64,000 nt of DNA from Nematostella vectensis (GCF_932526225.1 NC_064045.1:7114998-7178997); one strand, 5' to 3'; shown: positions 23,795 through 35,935, counted from the stretch's first letter. The notes: a model not told the origin generated them from the letters alone. A program made the numbers and translations.

Positions 23795-24322
23795 GTAAAG
23801 TTCAAATTGTTGATAAAATGAAGAAAATTTGAAACTAGCTTGATTTGATCACGTGATGGCATGCTTCGCGAACCAGCAATTCAAAGTAACTTCTCTAAGA
23901 TTGGGCTTTTGTTACTTTTAGCAGTAAAATTAAGTAAGTTATATGATGTCTTTAACCGAATGTAATTGGTCTTGCCTGTTGGCTTACCCCCTTTGCAAGG
24001 CCCCCTTATGTAGATGGAGGTTCGACATCTATTAGTTATTTCCTGACGTGTTGAATACATAAATTGTCAAACATGTAGACCAAATGTTAATTACAATACA
24101 ATATATTTGATTTGTACCATAAGATGAAATTACAATACAATATAAAATACTTTAATACAAAACGGGTACAGGCTGTCTAGAAATAACTAAAGAGCTAATC
24201 TAGCTAGACAGCCAAAATTAATCGATAGATGCCAGCCGTTCAGCAGAGAAGTTGTGAATAATTACTTTAGAGCTTCATTTTGTCGAGATTGTTGAACTTG
24301 TTTCTTGATTTCTGTTTAGGAA

Positions 24323-24982
24323 ATGGGTGATAAATACTTCAAGCGCTACACTGAAAAAGCAAGAGCGCCCTCCTTTGAGGAGATTGATCGGCGTGATCCT
24401 GTTGCCTTCTCGGAGGCTCGGGAACAGTGGGTGCTAGACAGACTAGTTGAACTGGAGACCGTTAAGGAGCTAAGAGACCAAGTGGCTCACTGTTACAGAC
24501 AAGAGGAAGTCAACGCAAGACAGAATTGCCGCACTATAGTAGATCAGTATATGCAAGCATTTAAGGCATACAAGGACAAAGGTATCTTTAGTACCTACTT
24601 TGTGTTCTCAACCTGGATTAGCAGTGCCCTCACCACCCTAACCCTGACACTCACTGTGTGCTTTGTGTTCTCATCCTGTACTAGCAAAACCCTCACTATC
24701 CCCAACCCTGACACTCACTGTGTACTTTGTGTTCTCATCCTGGGCTAGCAAAACCCTCACTCTCCCCAACGCTGACACTCACTTTGTGCTCTGTGTTCTC
24801 ATCCTGGGCTAGCAAAACCCTCACTCTCCGACACTCATTCTGTGCCCTGCATTCTCGATCTGAACTAAAAATGCCCTTGTTATTCCCAACTTTGATACTT
24901 ACTCTGTTCTTTGTGTTCTCCACCAGCTTGGGGTAATTCACCTGATGGTAACTGGAGCAAGTGGAAGGTGCCAGTTGAATAA
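24323..24982 (+). CDS. NDUFB10: NADH dehydrogenase 1 beta subcomplex subunit 10 (complex I)
   Basis: An accessory subunit of mitochondrial complex I on the intermembrane-space side of the membrane arm. Coding exons are 24,323-24,581 and 24,927-24,982; splicing joins G and CT into an Ala codon and yields 104 residues. Homology rests on the segment HCYRQEEVNARQNC, which has the CX11C spacing of NDUFB10 (CQQREGQNYQQNC in human), followed by a helix and MQAFKAYKDK like the family's VAKAYQDR. The protein is shorter than the human one (172 residues) because the N-terminal part is reduced. The frame upstream of the ATG meets a TGA with no earlier ATG, so this start is favoured. A 5'UTR intron (donor 23,795; acceptor ending 24,319) is likely. 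It is divergent to RPL3. The intron is a tandem repeat. Confidence 0.88.
24602..24926 (+). repeat. ~64-bp tandem repeat forming the NDUFB10 intron
   Basis: Five units starting GTGTTCTCA(T/A)CCTG and containing CTAGCAAAACCCTCACT, CCCCAAC and TGACACTCACT fill the intron almost from donor to acceptor. A sixth partial unit (GTGTTCTCCACCAG) supplies the real 3' splice site. Earlier units have CTAG at the equivalent place. Short open frames here are artefacts. Confidence 0.88.
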
Positions 24983-27900
24983 CTCTATCCCATGAATTAA
25001 CTGATAAACTTTATTTTGTATAAATCTTATGCTGTTGTTTTAAAAGCACAACAAAGAAAGGATTGTTGTGTATTCCACTCAAATAGAGTAATTAAACTGT
25101 AAATTGCTTCATTTGCCTGTGCAGCTTTTTATTCTCAAGACTGCCCCTAATCTAAAGAACACCTCCTATGTAATAACCCCCCTCCCCGGAATTACAAATT
25201 TGTATTGAATGCCCCCTCTCTACAAACTCCCCCCTCTACTGCGTACAATCAGCACTTCTAATCTAATGAGGCTCAACATATTGTTCTGTGTCAGGCCTGA
25301 TTTTTCATAAAAACCTAAGCCCGACAAATTGCAGTTTGTAAATGCTCTAGCGGACAATCTATCTGAAAATCAGATAAACACTTGTGTGTTTAGTATGCAA
25401 ATAGGGATAGTTTTCCTTGAGTCTTGAATTTGTTTTATTTTTGTTTCTTTTGAGACTTAAGAAGAGCTCCCAGTAAGATGACAATAAATACAAGTTGGAG
25501 TTTCATGTCTTTGTGGTAGTTTTTGTTGTGTTTTGAAGGGCTAAGAATTTTTTTTTTCGACCTGGAAACTAAAGCAAGTGATTAATTATTTGTTGCACAC
25601 TAATAAATGTCAGTAAGTTAGTGGTTTTCAAAAACCTGTTAAATACTAGTTTAGTTTAGTTTATTTAGTCATAATACACTTTAATGTCTTTGTTATCTTT
25701 TGTTCTGACTTGACTATTACACTTTAACAATTACATTGTGTTTCACAGGATTTTGAAAACCTTTGTATTGCAAGAAAGCTTCGTGGCACTTTTGATATTT
25801 CTCGACACTTAATTTTTACGAAGTCAACATTTTGATCAAGTGAAATCTTTGTGTCTCTAATCCAACCAAACACACAGTGGATGCTGGGAGTCTTTCAAGC
25901 GTTTCGCATTTTGATTTTGCATACTAAATACTGCCCCAAGAAGGTTTTTTGGGATGGTCCCGTTGCCACATTTACTGTAATCTGTAACCCGCATTGTTTG
26001 ATTACTGTAAAATAGATAAGCTTACATAAAAATGCTCTTATTCCACCACTCCCCCCCCCCCCCCCCCCCCCACAAACCCTAGATACGGGCCTGTTAGCAG
26101 CTAGACAAGGGAATTTTTAGCGTCAGGTCACTTATCATTAATTTTTTGTATCTAAATCGTGAAATAAAAGGGACGCGAAAATCTTATGAAAGAAGGTAAT
26201 ATTTTGGTCCCAGATCGTGCGCGGTTCGAAAAACACAGAAATACCATCTTTACCTAGCAACTTGCCCTCCTCTCGAAAAATGACTTGATTGAAAGATACG
26301 GCGTGCGTAAATGACCCATCCATGCTTTGTTTACACGCGCATCACAGCCCTGACATGAGTCTATTGACATTCTTTTTAGTTCGTATCATCTTATTGGCTC
26401 AGTAGCATTTTAATAACTCTCGTCGAATACAACTTGCAAATGAAAGTGGGGGTATGATTTCTATATGAACTATTTCGCGCGTTTTCTTGCCTCGGAATGC
26501 CCGCTTTTGACCGCCGTGTCTTGGAGTGTCTTGTTTTACGAGTCAACTAGAGATGACAAGGGAAGTTTTGGCTTGGTTGTCCATTTACTGTAACTGGCTT
26601 TCTCTAATAACAGGTAAATACCTCCGCATCTTTGCCCCACAGCCACCGATCAGAGCAAATAGCGTTTTCCTTTATTAATCACAAAATGATTGTTGCCGCT
26701 CTCTCCTTGGCTCAAATAGGGGTAAAAACGATTTGTAATTGCATTCGCTTTTGGTTTAATTATCTCGTGTGTTTTACATCATTGTTTGTCCTATGTGAAA
26801 ATTGGTATAAATTGACTCCCAGAGTATCCGTAATCAAAGCATTGATTTGACGGCTTCTTGTATACTTTTTATATATTATTATCTATAGTATACAAACGTG
26901 CAATAGTTCGTTTTCTTTTTTGTTAAATTGTCCCAGTTGGATAGAACGTAGTTACCTACTTAAGAGTTATGAGCCTTTTTCGGCATTTTCGTCAGATTAA
27001 TTATTCGCGTAAATTTTGTGGTCAGATTCCGAAAAGCGTTGTTAATGTTGAAGCAGCTTACACAGCTGATACGATACACGAACATTCTGTCAAATGCGTG
27101 AAAAGGTTTGAGAGACCTCCAAACAGCCGAAACTAGGCGACTAACTACAAATCGAATTTTTCTCTGGATTCGAGAAGTCCAGTTCCCTAACGTAGACTAG
27201 ACAAGACCCCATCCATAAAATAACTGATATATCATAATAAGGAGGATATGGATCTAACAACATGAACCGGGCAAGCAAGTGAAAATCCTTTTTTCACTCT
27301 TTCAAAGAAATATAAAAAAGATCGCACGATTTTGCAAGATGGGCCCTAAGGGGAAAGAGTAGTCCTTTCCAGTTTTATTATTTTATCGATTTCGAAATAA
27401 TTACCCTGCACGAAGCATTTATTGCTCTTTACTCTTTCTAATCTAAAGTGCAATCAAACAATGTACCAGTAGAAGTTCACTCTTTTTTGCTTTTAGTGTT
27501 AAAAACTCGCATGAAATGCGATACGTCTTATTTGATTATTGACGGGATGTCTTCATCGTAGACCATGCTAGTATACGATACCTAGTAGAATATTTCTTTT
27601 TCAAAAGTATGCAAAAGCGTTTTATAAAAAAATGTTTCTGTGTATTTCGCAAAACGAAGCATTTTGTTTGGCAATTTTATTTTATAAAGAGACTAAAAGA
27701 TTTCGTGGTTCGTGAACTCTTTGATTTGCATACACTAAATTGACTATACCCGAGAGTAAAGAGAGATAACAAAAAAATGTTTAGCTGTCAACCGGGACAA
27801 AGAACATGTGCAAATAAGAAGTCCTGACTCGTTAACGATCAAAGGTATGTTTTATATTAAAAACGTGCAAAGGGTCTAAACGAGGCGAGATTGAACAGCA

Positions 27901-28860
27901 ATCGTCATACAAACAATACAGGTATTAACAACAATATTCCTATACTTGTTTGCAAATAATATAGTCAACTTCTTAGATTCTTATCTTATATTAGGTAAGA
28001 CATTCATATAAGAGTGGAAACCTAAGGACATATTAGTAATAGTAGTTGATCAAAGTTGGCCATTTGTGGAAAACGCGGATCAAGGGCACAAAACGGATCT
28101 GTTCCGCAGCCCGTTTTTTTGCCGGGTGTGAAGATGTTAGACCCCTCGGTTCCTGGGGAAAAAAAACGTCCCGAATGGTTCTGCTGGCAAATTTGTGGAG
28201 TCGAACTAATTGTGCTGGGAATATTTTGGGGGGCGCTGGAACAGATGCTAGGGGGAAAATGGTCCCGATCGGTTATACGGGCAATTATTCATGTGCTAAA
28301 ATGCCTAACCAATGCTGGCTGGGAAAAAGAATTCCTAACCAATTCTGGCTGGAAAAAATGAATGGTCCCTCCTGGAAACAAGGAACAGATAATTTTTTTT
28401 TTCCCAGCAACTTTTAAAATGGATATTTTCCGCATCAGAACATATTCAAACTAAGAAATATGCCATTGTAACGTGTTTCAGTAAGGGGAGCTCGTTGAAT
28501 GTCCTTGGCGGATTCGTCGTTTTGACTTTCCTGTGAGAGCGACACAAGGAATTAATACGGGATATCATCACAGTAAACACACCGTGCACACATACTATAA
28601 ATCAGTGTACTAGCCACCTATTGTTATAAAAACTATCACCCTAGAAGAAAATGGTGGCTTTAGCTAGTACAGGGATCGAGGCTTGCCCCATCCAACTCAA
28701 AAACCTCAGCCAATATTTTCTATTGTTTCAACCATGGGTTCTCAGAATATATTCATTTTAAGCTCATCCAATGCGTGGCGTCAATTCAGGGGCGTCTTCT
28801 AAACGAGTTAAAATACAGTACTTTTCAAAAGTATTTCTTTAGTCCTCTTTCTCTTTTCAG
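24983..28860. other. Gene-poor stretch with dispersed repeat fragments
   Basis: No gene could be supported. At about 25,140-25,260 there is a fragment (CTAATCTAAAGAACACCTCC ... AATGCCCCCTC) related to one at about 40,060-40,190 (TATCTAAAGAACGCC ... TAACGCCCC), probably a dispersed element. A C tract lies near 26,049-26,070. The upstream exon(s) of the membrane-protein gene at 28,861, including its signal peptide, may lie here, but I could not identify one with the required phase. Confidence 0.5.
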
Positions 28861-31800
28861 GTCTCAACGTTTCTAGCTCGTTAAATTCCTCGTATTTTCC
28901 CACCCCGACATCTTTATTGTCAAGTGGTACGTCCATCCCGAGCGATAAAACACCTTCGATTAACAGTACCACAACTAGCACCATCATCATCATCAGCAGC
29001 AGCAGTAACAGTGCTCCTGTAACCATGGCAACAATGTCACCTACAGCAATCATGCCAACAACATTAGGGCTGAACACAACAAACGCGACGTCAAACACCA
29101 CAGGCAGCCCGTGGCAGCCAAACGTCCCAACGGTCGAGCTTTCGATCTTCAGCATCATCATGATTTCCTTAGGGGGTTTACTTATTGTTGTCATGACAAC
29201 ATGTCTTTTTGTCATCTGCTGTAGAGGGCGAGAGAGGGGGTGAGTCTGCACATTTGTTTTCAGGAAATTGGCGACTTTGGGTGACAAGCTCGCTCTTACG
29301 TTAGAATGAAACTCACGAGCTTTGTTCCCGTACACTCAAAAGGGCTACTCTGCGGTACGTTCACCCACGATACGAACGAATGCCGAGCGCGGGGAATTCC
29401 CATCGCTCATAACTCGTTTGTCTGGTGTCAGGGTGCATTCACCCACCCGAAGGCGATACGAACTAATGCCGAGCGCGCGTAATCCCTGTCGCTCACCACT
29501 CGGCGGTCTATAATAAGAAGTCTTGGTGCGAAGATGCGACCGCCCAAAGGGCCGGCACTTTTCGTTTATATCCCATATTAAGCTTGTGCTTTACTTATTT
29601 CAGACCGGGGGCAGCACATACGCCACATACTCAAGTCAAGCTAAAGCCATGGAAGTAAGCAGATGTTATCAAATAATATCCACGATTTTTTGTTATTCGA
29701 ATTCGTGCGTTAGCGATTTTGCGTTATATAGCCAGATTTTGAAGTATCGCAAACGCGCAAACACATACGCGATTTTGTAGCCTCGTGTAGAGGCGGCTAT
29801 CACGTAGGCTAACTATTTTGTCGGGTGGGTACTCGGTAAAGGCACCTGGTAAGATTATGGGATTTCCAGGACCGTAGCTAGCACGAGGGCAGGAGGGAGG
29901 AGAGGGGGGACTGGGAGGGCGGCAAGAATTAAAGCAGATAAAAGAAATATCTGAGGCTTGCCCCCCTCCCCCCTGAAAAAAAGATTTCTAGTTATGACCT
30001 TTATTTCTGGTCTTTGCAGGGAAGGTTTCTTGGCATTGTTTTATCCAGCCAAATGTCCCATTATCCCTTTCGTCTGGCTTTCCTAAACCAGTTCGCCTCT
30101 TGTTGGAAACCATCCAAAACCGTAATTATCAGCTTTATTCCACAACCCAAGTTTTACGTCAATACAGCCAGTTCAATTTTTATTTTCACAGGATGCCCGA
30201 TCTGAGTTCTACGAATGCGGACATGACCGACGACGCGATTGAACCCCAAACACCAGCTGCTAATAACGGGGATCATCCGAACAGCTTCCGAAATGATGGG
30301 TTGGCCAAGTACCGTAAAAAATCCCCTTTCTCGGATACATGAAATATTTGGACTGATAACTTAAAAATGCTCACAATATATACTAGTCAATGATAACTAC
30401 TGATAACTACAAAGACTGCTAATATTAGCTAATTATAACTAATATTGGAAACCCCGATTCTATTGATTTTAAAATAGAACTTATAATTAGACATAGGGGC
30501 TAATGCTGTTATACTTTTTCTTATTGTTTCCACCACTTTTGCATAGATCATCAAACCCACGTCCACCCCTAATAATGTCATTCTTTCTTACCTCCAAGTC
30601 CCACGTTGCCAGCCCCTTTAGACTCTTTGGGTCACCCCTGATAATGTTATTGTTTTCTTAGTCAAAATCTCACGTCACCAGCCCTTAAGAGTCTTTGGTC
30701 CACCCCTAATAAGCCCCTTATCAGGGTTGGACTCTTCGGTCCAACCCTGATAATGTTTCCTTGTCGTCTTAGTCCAAGTCCTACGTCACCATCCTCGCCG
30801 AATCATCTGGCATCTGCTAACAACAACCTCGTCACCACCCCCACCGGAACCTTCAGGTACGCCAAATCCTGGGAGGGGGAGGAGTACCGTTTGAAGAATT
30901 CTTTTGTTCTAAAGCCTAGGCAATTCACTGCATATAAAGCTTTGCCCTCTTTCCCTCACCCTCCCCACCCCCCCACCCCCCCCCAAAAAAAAAACTATCA
31001 ACGCCTTTGCATCACACCATTTTTATAGGTTTTACGCAGCTCTCATGGCATGACCACAGCATACCCATAGAGAATGAATCATGTTTATCACAATTCACAA
31101 GTATTTAAAAAATCAAACACAAAATTCATACATTACTTTCATTATGCACTAATTTTCAAACATCTGCGAGATGAATGTCGATTTAAGGGGAACTGTCACA
31201 CATTTCGAGTTTTCTGAATGTTTATCACGGCTTGTTTAAAAGTTTGGTCACCTCCTTATTAGGCATGATAAAAGTCTGGTCATTTCCTAATTAGGCGTGA
31301 TAAAAGTCTGGTCATTTCCTTATTAGTCGAGATAAAGTCTGGTCATTTCCTTATTAGGCTTGATAAAAATGGTTATTTCCCTATTAGGCGGGATAATAAT
31401 CTGGTCATTTCCTTATCAGGCTTTATAAAAGTCTGGTCATTTCCTTATTAGGCGTGAGAAAAAGTCTTGTAATTTCCTCATAAGGCTTGGTAAAACTTAT
31501 TATTTCCTTATTGGGCATAATATTAATCCTGTCATTTCCTTATTAGGCGTGATAAAAGCCTGGTCATTTCCTTATTAGGCTTGATAAAAATGGTCATTTC
31601 CTTATTAGGCGAGATAAAAGTCTGGTCATTTCCTTATTAGGCTTGATAAAAATGGTCATTCCCTTATAAGGCTTGATAAAAGTCTGGTCATTTCCTTATA
31701 AGGCATGATAATAATCTGGTCAATTCCTTATAAGGCTTGATAAAAGTCTGGTTATTTCCTTATTAGGCGTGATCTAGATCCAGACTCCCAGGAACTCTGG

Positions 31801-32902
31801 GGAGATTATGGACGTAAATTATCGCTTGGTCAAAAAGCATACGAACAAAATAGCTCCACTGACGAAAATACTCTATCAAAATCAAATACGAAGGTATGCA
31901 TAGAACAACATAGAACATCAGCAGATAATATTCCTATCACCTATTTTTCCATTCATTTTTTTTTATTCAAATGTTTCTTTCTTCCATCCCACAACTGTCA
32001 CACCGCTGCTCGGTTAAGTTAGTTAAGTACATATTTATTCATGACTTGCCTCATGGTACGGTAATAAAAGTAGCAAAATCGTACATATTTTGTGGCAGCA
32101 TTGCTGCAGAAAAGTTCGTAGGTGAAGCTGCACGTTTCACTACCTGCGAACCAACTTTTGTCGCAGCAATTTTTTTATGTTAAGCAAGCTGAAATAGTTT
32201 GTTACAGAAAGTAGATGGTTCTACTTTTTGCAACAAAACTCGGAGACGTTGACCGTAATACTACAACAACCCAACTTGTCTCGCAGCAAAAAGACGTCAC
32301 ACATATAGTTCAATTAGCTTTTGTGATTGGTTGAACGAGGGTCACGGAGCAAAAAAGATGGCCGGTCAAAAGCAAGAACCAGTCTATCCTTTGTTGAGAC
32401 AAAAGTTGGTTCGCCGGAAGTAAAACGCGCAACATAGCCTTCGAACTTTTTTGCAAATGCTGCCACAAAAGGTTTTTGCTGCTTGTATTGCCGTACCTTT
32501 ACGTTTTGGCGTTTTTAGTATACGCCGCTGTCACCAGGCAAACCTACAAGAGGCATTTTGGAGGCATTTTCTCATATTATATTTGAGTTATTCGCATGAT
32601 GTTTTCTCATATTTCACTGGCGGTTGATTGCCCCGCATAAGGGATGGCTAGGATCCCAGACAAAAAAATCCTATGAATACAAAGAGAAGACTTGCCTTTT
32701 AAGGATTTTTGATGTAACCGACACTAATTCATTGTCCCGAGAGTGTGGTGTTGAATTGACAGACTCCTGCTGACTAGCCTAGACGTGTACTAAAGACATA
32801 TCACAAAAATGTGACTACCTAAGATGCTTCCAGTAGCTTATGCTTTGTACTGTCTTGCTTTAGGGAGTCCCAGATGATCTAGAGAGGGTTCACTTTGTAT
32901 AG
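28861..32902 (+). CDS. Ser/Thr-rich single-pass membrane protein (5' end missing)
   Basis: Not recognised. Six exons were joined by splice signals with fully consistent phases: 28,861-29,239, 29,604-29,654, 30,192-30,313, 30,773-30,856, 31,778-31,893 and 32,864-32,902 (TAG). The first exon encodes about 95 residues rich in Ser, Thr and Asn with several N-X-S/T sequons, like a mucin-type stalk, then a hydrophobic span of about 25 residues (29,143-29,220) ending LFVICCRGRERG, which reads as a membrane anchor and stop-transfer. The remaining ~150 residues would be cytoplasmic, with acidic and Pro-rich parts (MTDDAIEPQTPAANN; SSPPPPEPSD; ELWGDYGRK) and the end GVPDDLERVHFV. No extracellular domain or signal peptide is in view; the first exon needs one base from an upstream exon. 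The 30,314 donor (GTAAAA) is weak. Function unknown; a receptor-like or adhesion role is only a guess. Confidence 0.6.
31231..31777 (+). repeat. ~36-bp intronic minisatellite (~15 copies)
   Basis: Units of the form GTCTGGTCATTTCCTTATTAG followed by GC(G/T)TGATAAAA repeat from about 31,231 to the 3' splice site of the fifth exon of the membrane-protein gene. The last unit, TTATTAGGCGTGATCTAG, contains the acceptor itself. Copies vary in length (about 33-38 bp) and sequence, so this array is older than the large satellites. TTATTAG in each unit is acceptor-like. Confidence 0.9.
32055..32497. mobile_element. ~440-bp MITE-like element with ~110-bp inverted ends
   Basis: The ends GGTACGGTAATA and TATTGCCGTACC begin long imperfect inverted repeats (TTTTGTGGCAGCATT and GCGAACCAACTTTTGTC on the left, with their reverse complements near 32,380-32,470). 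The core has no coding capacity. It lies in the last intron of the membrane-protein gene. Confidence 0.75.
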
Positions 32903-33201
32903 TGACCAAGTGACGAACCATCAAGCATTGATAGAAAGAATGGGACATAATGATGACCTGAGTAAAGCTACATAAACTCTACAGCACATGAATCAGATGC
33001 TTTATCACAGCCAACCTCTGTACAGCAATGCAGTCTATTGTGACGTCACATCAATACAGGAATGCTGATCAGAACGGTGGAGAACAATGCAGTGTTTTTT
33101 TGGCTCCAGTGCTGACTTGCGGCCTGACATGTACTCTCAGCCCAGAAAGCGCTGGATCATCGAGCACTATGACAGCGGCTTATTATATTTTTTTTGTTAG
33201 A

Positions 33202-33207
33202 AATAAA
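33202..33207 (+). terminator. Candidate poly(A) signal AATAAA of the membrane-protein gene
   Basis: AATAAA about 300 nt after the TAG at 32,902, downstream of the last exon on the same strand. No other gene is seen between 33,210 and 34,230. Confidence 0.45.
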
Positions 33208-34234
33208 TTGAGTTTCAAAGTGATTAAGCAGGTTTGGCTCGTTACCCAAATGGTTGCCCTATTTGAATAGGGTTGGTTTCAAAGCATATGATAAACGTGA
33301 CACTCAGGTCTAATCAACAGATACGAGATATGACCAGCGCGTAACTAAGGCATACCCCACCCCGGCCGCCAGAAAGTGGGTCATTTCTTAACAAATGATC
33401 GGGAAATATCCATATCCATGACTTTGCACCCTCCCTTTCTGGGTTATGCGCCTGCGACCTGACATCAGCTAACAAATAGGTTGTGTTACCAACAGTTAAC
33501 TGTCGGGTTCGTTTTGAGTATCATAGTGGAAACATTTGATCATCAGTTGGCTGATCTGGTTTGAGCTCTCCTACCGCCTAAAAATGTTTCAGAGTTAAAT
33601 ACCCTGTATCCAACTTATGTGACGAACCTTATATAGCGGGAAAAAAATAAGACATTTTCTATTTTAATACTCACAATAGAACCAAAACTACTGTAAACTT
33701 CCGTCATCATCCGTGTTTGGTGATATCATAAAAAATACTAAAAGAACAGCATATTGATTAGAAATACTGTATATTTTGTTTATATTTTGAATGGTTCTTT
33801 TATACATTTTGTTTAATTATAAAGGTATTTATAGCCTTAAATATATTTTGCAATAAAGAAAAGTGATGCACACTATATGCTTGAATTTTCTTAGGATAGA
33901 CTCAGACATTACAAAGCAAGGGGTTGAATACATGGGCATGTTCACATTGCATACCATTACAAAATATATACTGTAATCCCTCTGAATACTAGGAGTGACA
34001 ATGAAACACTAAGCCTCAAACTTTAAACAGGGTCTTGAAAGGGTGAAAGGAAACTGAGATTTACCTAAGACTCAGGAATGGTAATTTAGCTACCAGAAAC
34101 GGGAATGAAATTTGAGAAACAATGCCAGACAGGAATGGGGATTAAAAAGAACCCAGAAAACCCTTTTAGGACTTCCCATCTAAGGTTATTTTGTATAAGG
34201 GACTTGTTAGTAACATGATCAATAGCAACTGGAG

Positions 34235-35332
34235 CTAATCATCAGCCTCATCCTCAGACAAGGAATCATAAGCACCAACAATTGAAGCCAGTCCCGATTG
34301 TCCACTTTCCTTATCATTCCTATCTTTGACTTGTTCATTAGAAGTCTTCTTAGAGTTTTTCACCTCAGATGTTGAGGTGCTTCCACCAGTTTGCCTCTTG
34401 GACCATGCGACAAGCTCTTCAAGAGTTTGCGGCCGTGCATCAGCCCCATGATGTCCTCCCTGAGCAGGATTCTGACCGTGCCCTCTCAAGGAAAACTCAC
34501 TGATATCAGAATTTTGCCAAACTCCAGTGGGTATCGAATCCAAGGCATGTGATGAGTATTGGAAATCTGTATTTGGATAAGATCCCACTACTGAGCTACT
34601 GTGACTAGTTTGACATCTCTTTGGTAGATTATGCACATCAATTTGTTTACCGGCAGCTTCTAGGTACATCCTTTCATCAGCTTTTCGCTTCCTCTTCTCA
34701 ACCCAAGGATTTGGATCTTTAGTCGCCCATCGAATATTCAAGACTTCGTTATCGTCCAATGACTGCCTCTGCATAGCCTCCATGGCAAATTCTGCACTCC
34801 CACGGAGCTTATATCTGACAAATGCAACTCCCTTGTGTTCTAGCAACCTCAAATTCTCAATTTCGCCCCACTCACTGAAATGCTTATATACAATGGATTT
34901 CATATCCTTAGAGCAGGCTATACCGCCGACATACACCGTGCGGGAGGCTTCGTCATCGGTATTGAACGACCCAACACCGCTTTGGTCGTCACGGACTTCT
35001 GAATGCCTTTCTCGAAAGAAGCAATCGCGCATTGTCTCCTGTTTCACCTTAAACTTTGCATCGGGTATCTCATGAATCCATGAACATTCAAACCCGAGTG
35101 GACAACATCCCCGCGCGAAGTTTAGACAAATCCCGGCGTCGTCTCTGTTCGTTCCTCGAGTCTCGCCGGCATCTGTGGTGATCTTACAACGCGTGGAGGC
35201 TTTCTCTCGGGCCTCTCCTGGCTTGTGGCGATCTCCAGTGTATTTATTATACCAGATGTTATAGGTTGACTTTGGTTTATCACACTTCTGTGGACCAACG
35301 GTTTGAGCTAGTTGTCGTCTTGCTTTGACCAT
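34235..35332 (-). CDS. Cwc2-like pre-mRNA splicing factor (CCCH zinc finger + RRM)
   Basis: Resembles Cwc2/Cwf2 of the NineTeen-complex-associated spliceosome, which contacts U6 snRNA near the catalytic core. The order of elements matches: N-terminal ARRQ and YNIWYNKY (residues 24-31), CCCH zinc finger C69-x7-C77-x5-C83-x3-H87, the connector DCFFRERHSEVRDDQSGVGSF (about 103-123; yeast has DCFGR...YREDMGGIGSF), and an RRM at about 132-206 with RNP2 VYVGGI and RNP1 KGVAFVRYK, followed by WATKDPNPW. The C-terminal 150 residues are low complexity, ending in an acidic tail (SLSEDEADD). The open frame is uninterrupted for 365 codons. A 5'UTR intron (donor near 35,480, acceptor near 35,396) is plausible. 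The start is chosen because the conserved ARRQ follows it directly; the frame stays open upstream but has no ATG. Many animals rely on RBM22 for this role. Confidence 0.85.
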   Translation of the reverse strand: MVKARRQLAQTVGPQKCDKPKSTYNIWYNKYTGDRHKPGEAREKASTRCKITTDAGETRGTNRDDAGICLNFARGCCPLGFECSWIHEIPDAKFKVKQETMRDCFFRERHSEVRDDQSGVGSFNTDDEASRTVYVGGIACSKDMKSIVYKHFSEWGEIENLRLLEHKGVAFVRYKLRGSAEFAMEAMQRQSLDDNEVLNIRWATKDPNPWVEKRKRKADERMYLEAAGKQIDVHNLPKRCQTSHSSSVVGSYPNTDFQYSSHALDSIPTGVWQNSDISEFSLRGHGQNPAQGGHHGADARPQTLEELVAWSKRQTGGSTSTSEVKNSKKTSNEQVKDRNDKESGQSGLASIVGAYDSLSEDEADD

Positions 35333-35395
35333 TTCTTTCTTGTGTTTTACTAAGAGAGCTCCACAATAGATTCTTTTTGGGTCCTCTGTAGGAAA

Positions 35396-35480
35396 ATAGT
35401 TGCGGATGACAAAATAGTTTTCCTTTTTTACAGTGGTAAAAATATACGGTCTTTGGCCACCATTTTGTTTTACTCCTTAC
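35396..35480 (-). other. Predicted 5'UTR intron of the Cwc2-like gene
   Basis: On the minus strand CTG|GTAAGGAGT and TTTTCCTACAG|AGG are good donor and acceptor sites 85 bp apart, upstream of the chosen start codon. Transcript evidence is absent, so this is inferred from splice consensus alone. Confidence 0.4.
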
Positions 35481-35935
35481 CAGTCCCACGGTCGTTGTGT
35501 GCCACAGACAACCCCGAAAAATTATTTCCTTTATCAAAATTACAATCCCAATAATAAATCCCGGCAACTAACAGATATTTATGCAAGTTTTAAATATTGA
35601 GTATAGAATCAAGATGATACGATCTGAGCTGGATATTTAATAGTATTCGAATATTTATTTGGCCACCTCAGAAGAAAATGAGCATGGCACGGGGGCGGGA
35701 AAAAATGTCCCTCCTTTGCCGTGTCAGCCTCCCAGGGAGAGGGGGGTGTCTGTATGTTCTCCCTGATTCCCATTGGTTCCATCAAGGGGTGGATCCAAGT
35801 TTTAAAGTGAGTAGTTTCCATCCATGGAGACTCCACATCGCTAGGGGTGTTTGGGTAATGCCCCCCCTCGAGTCTCCTAGCAAAATCTGTTATCCCTTTA
35901 GCGAAGTAAAGTTACATACAAAATAACACGTTATT

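Noticed and set aside
26632-26850. Possible signal-peptide exon (MIVAALSLAQIG) for the membrane-protein gene
   Set aside because: The hydrophobic start is attractive, but the nearby donor (GGG|GTAAAA) ends in phase 0 and the exon at 28,861 needs phase 1.
28808-29335. Minus-strand 175-codon frame
   Set aside because: It is the antisense of the membrane-protein exon; its valine-rich and leucine-rich run mirrors the Ser/Thr-rich coding strand.
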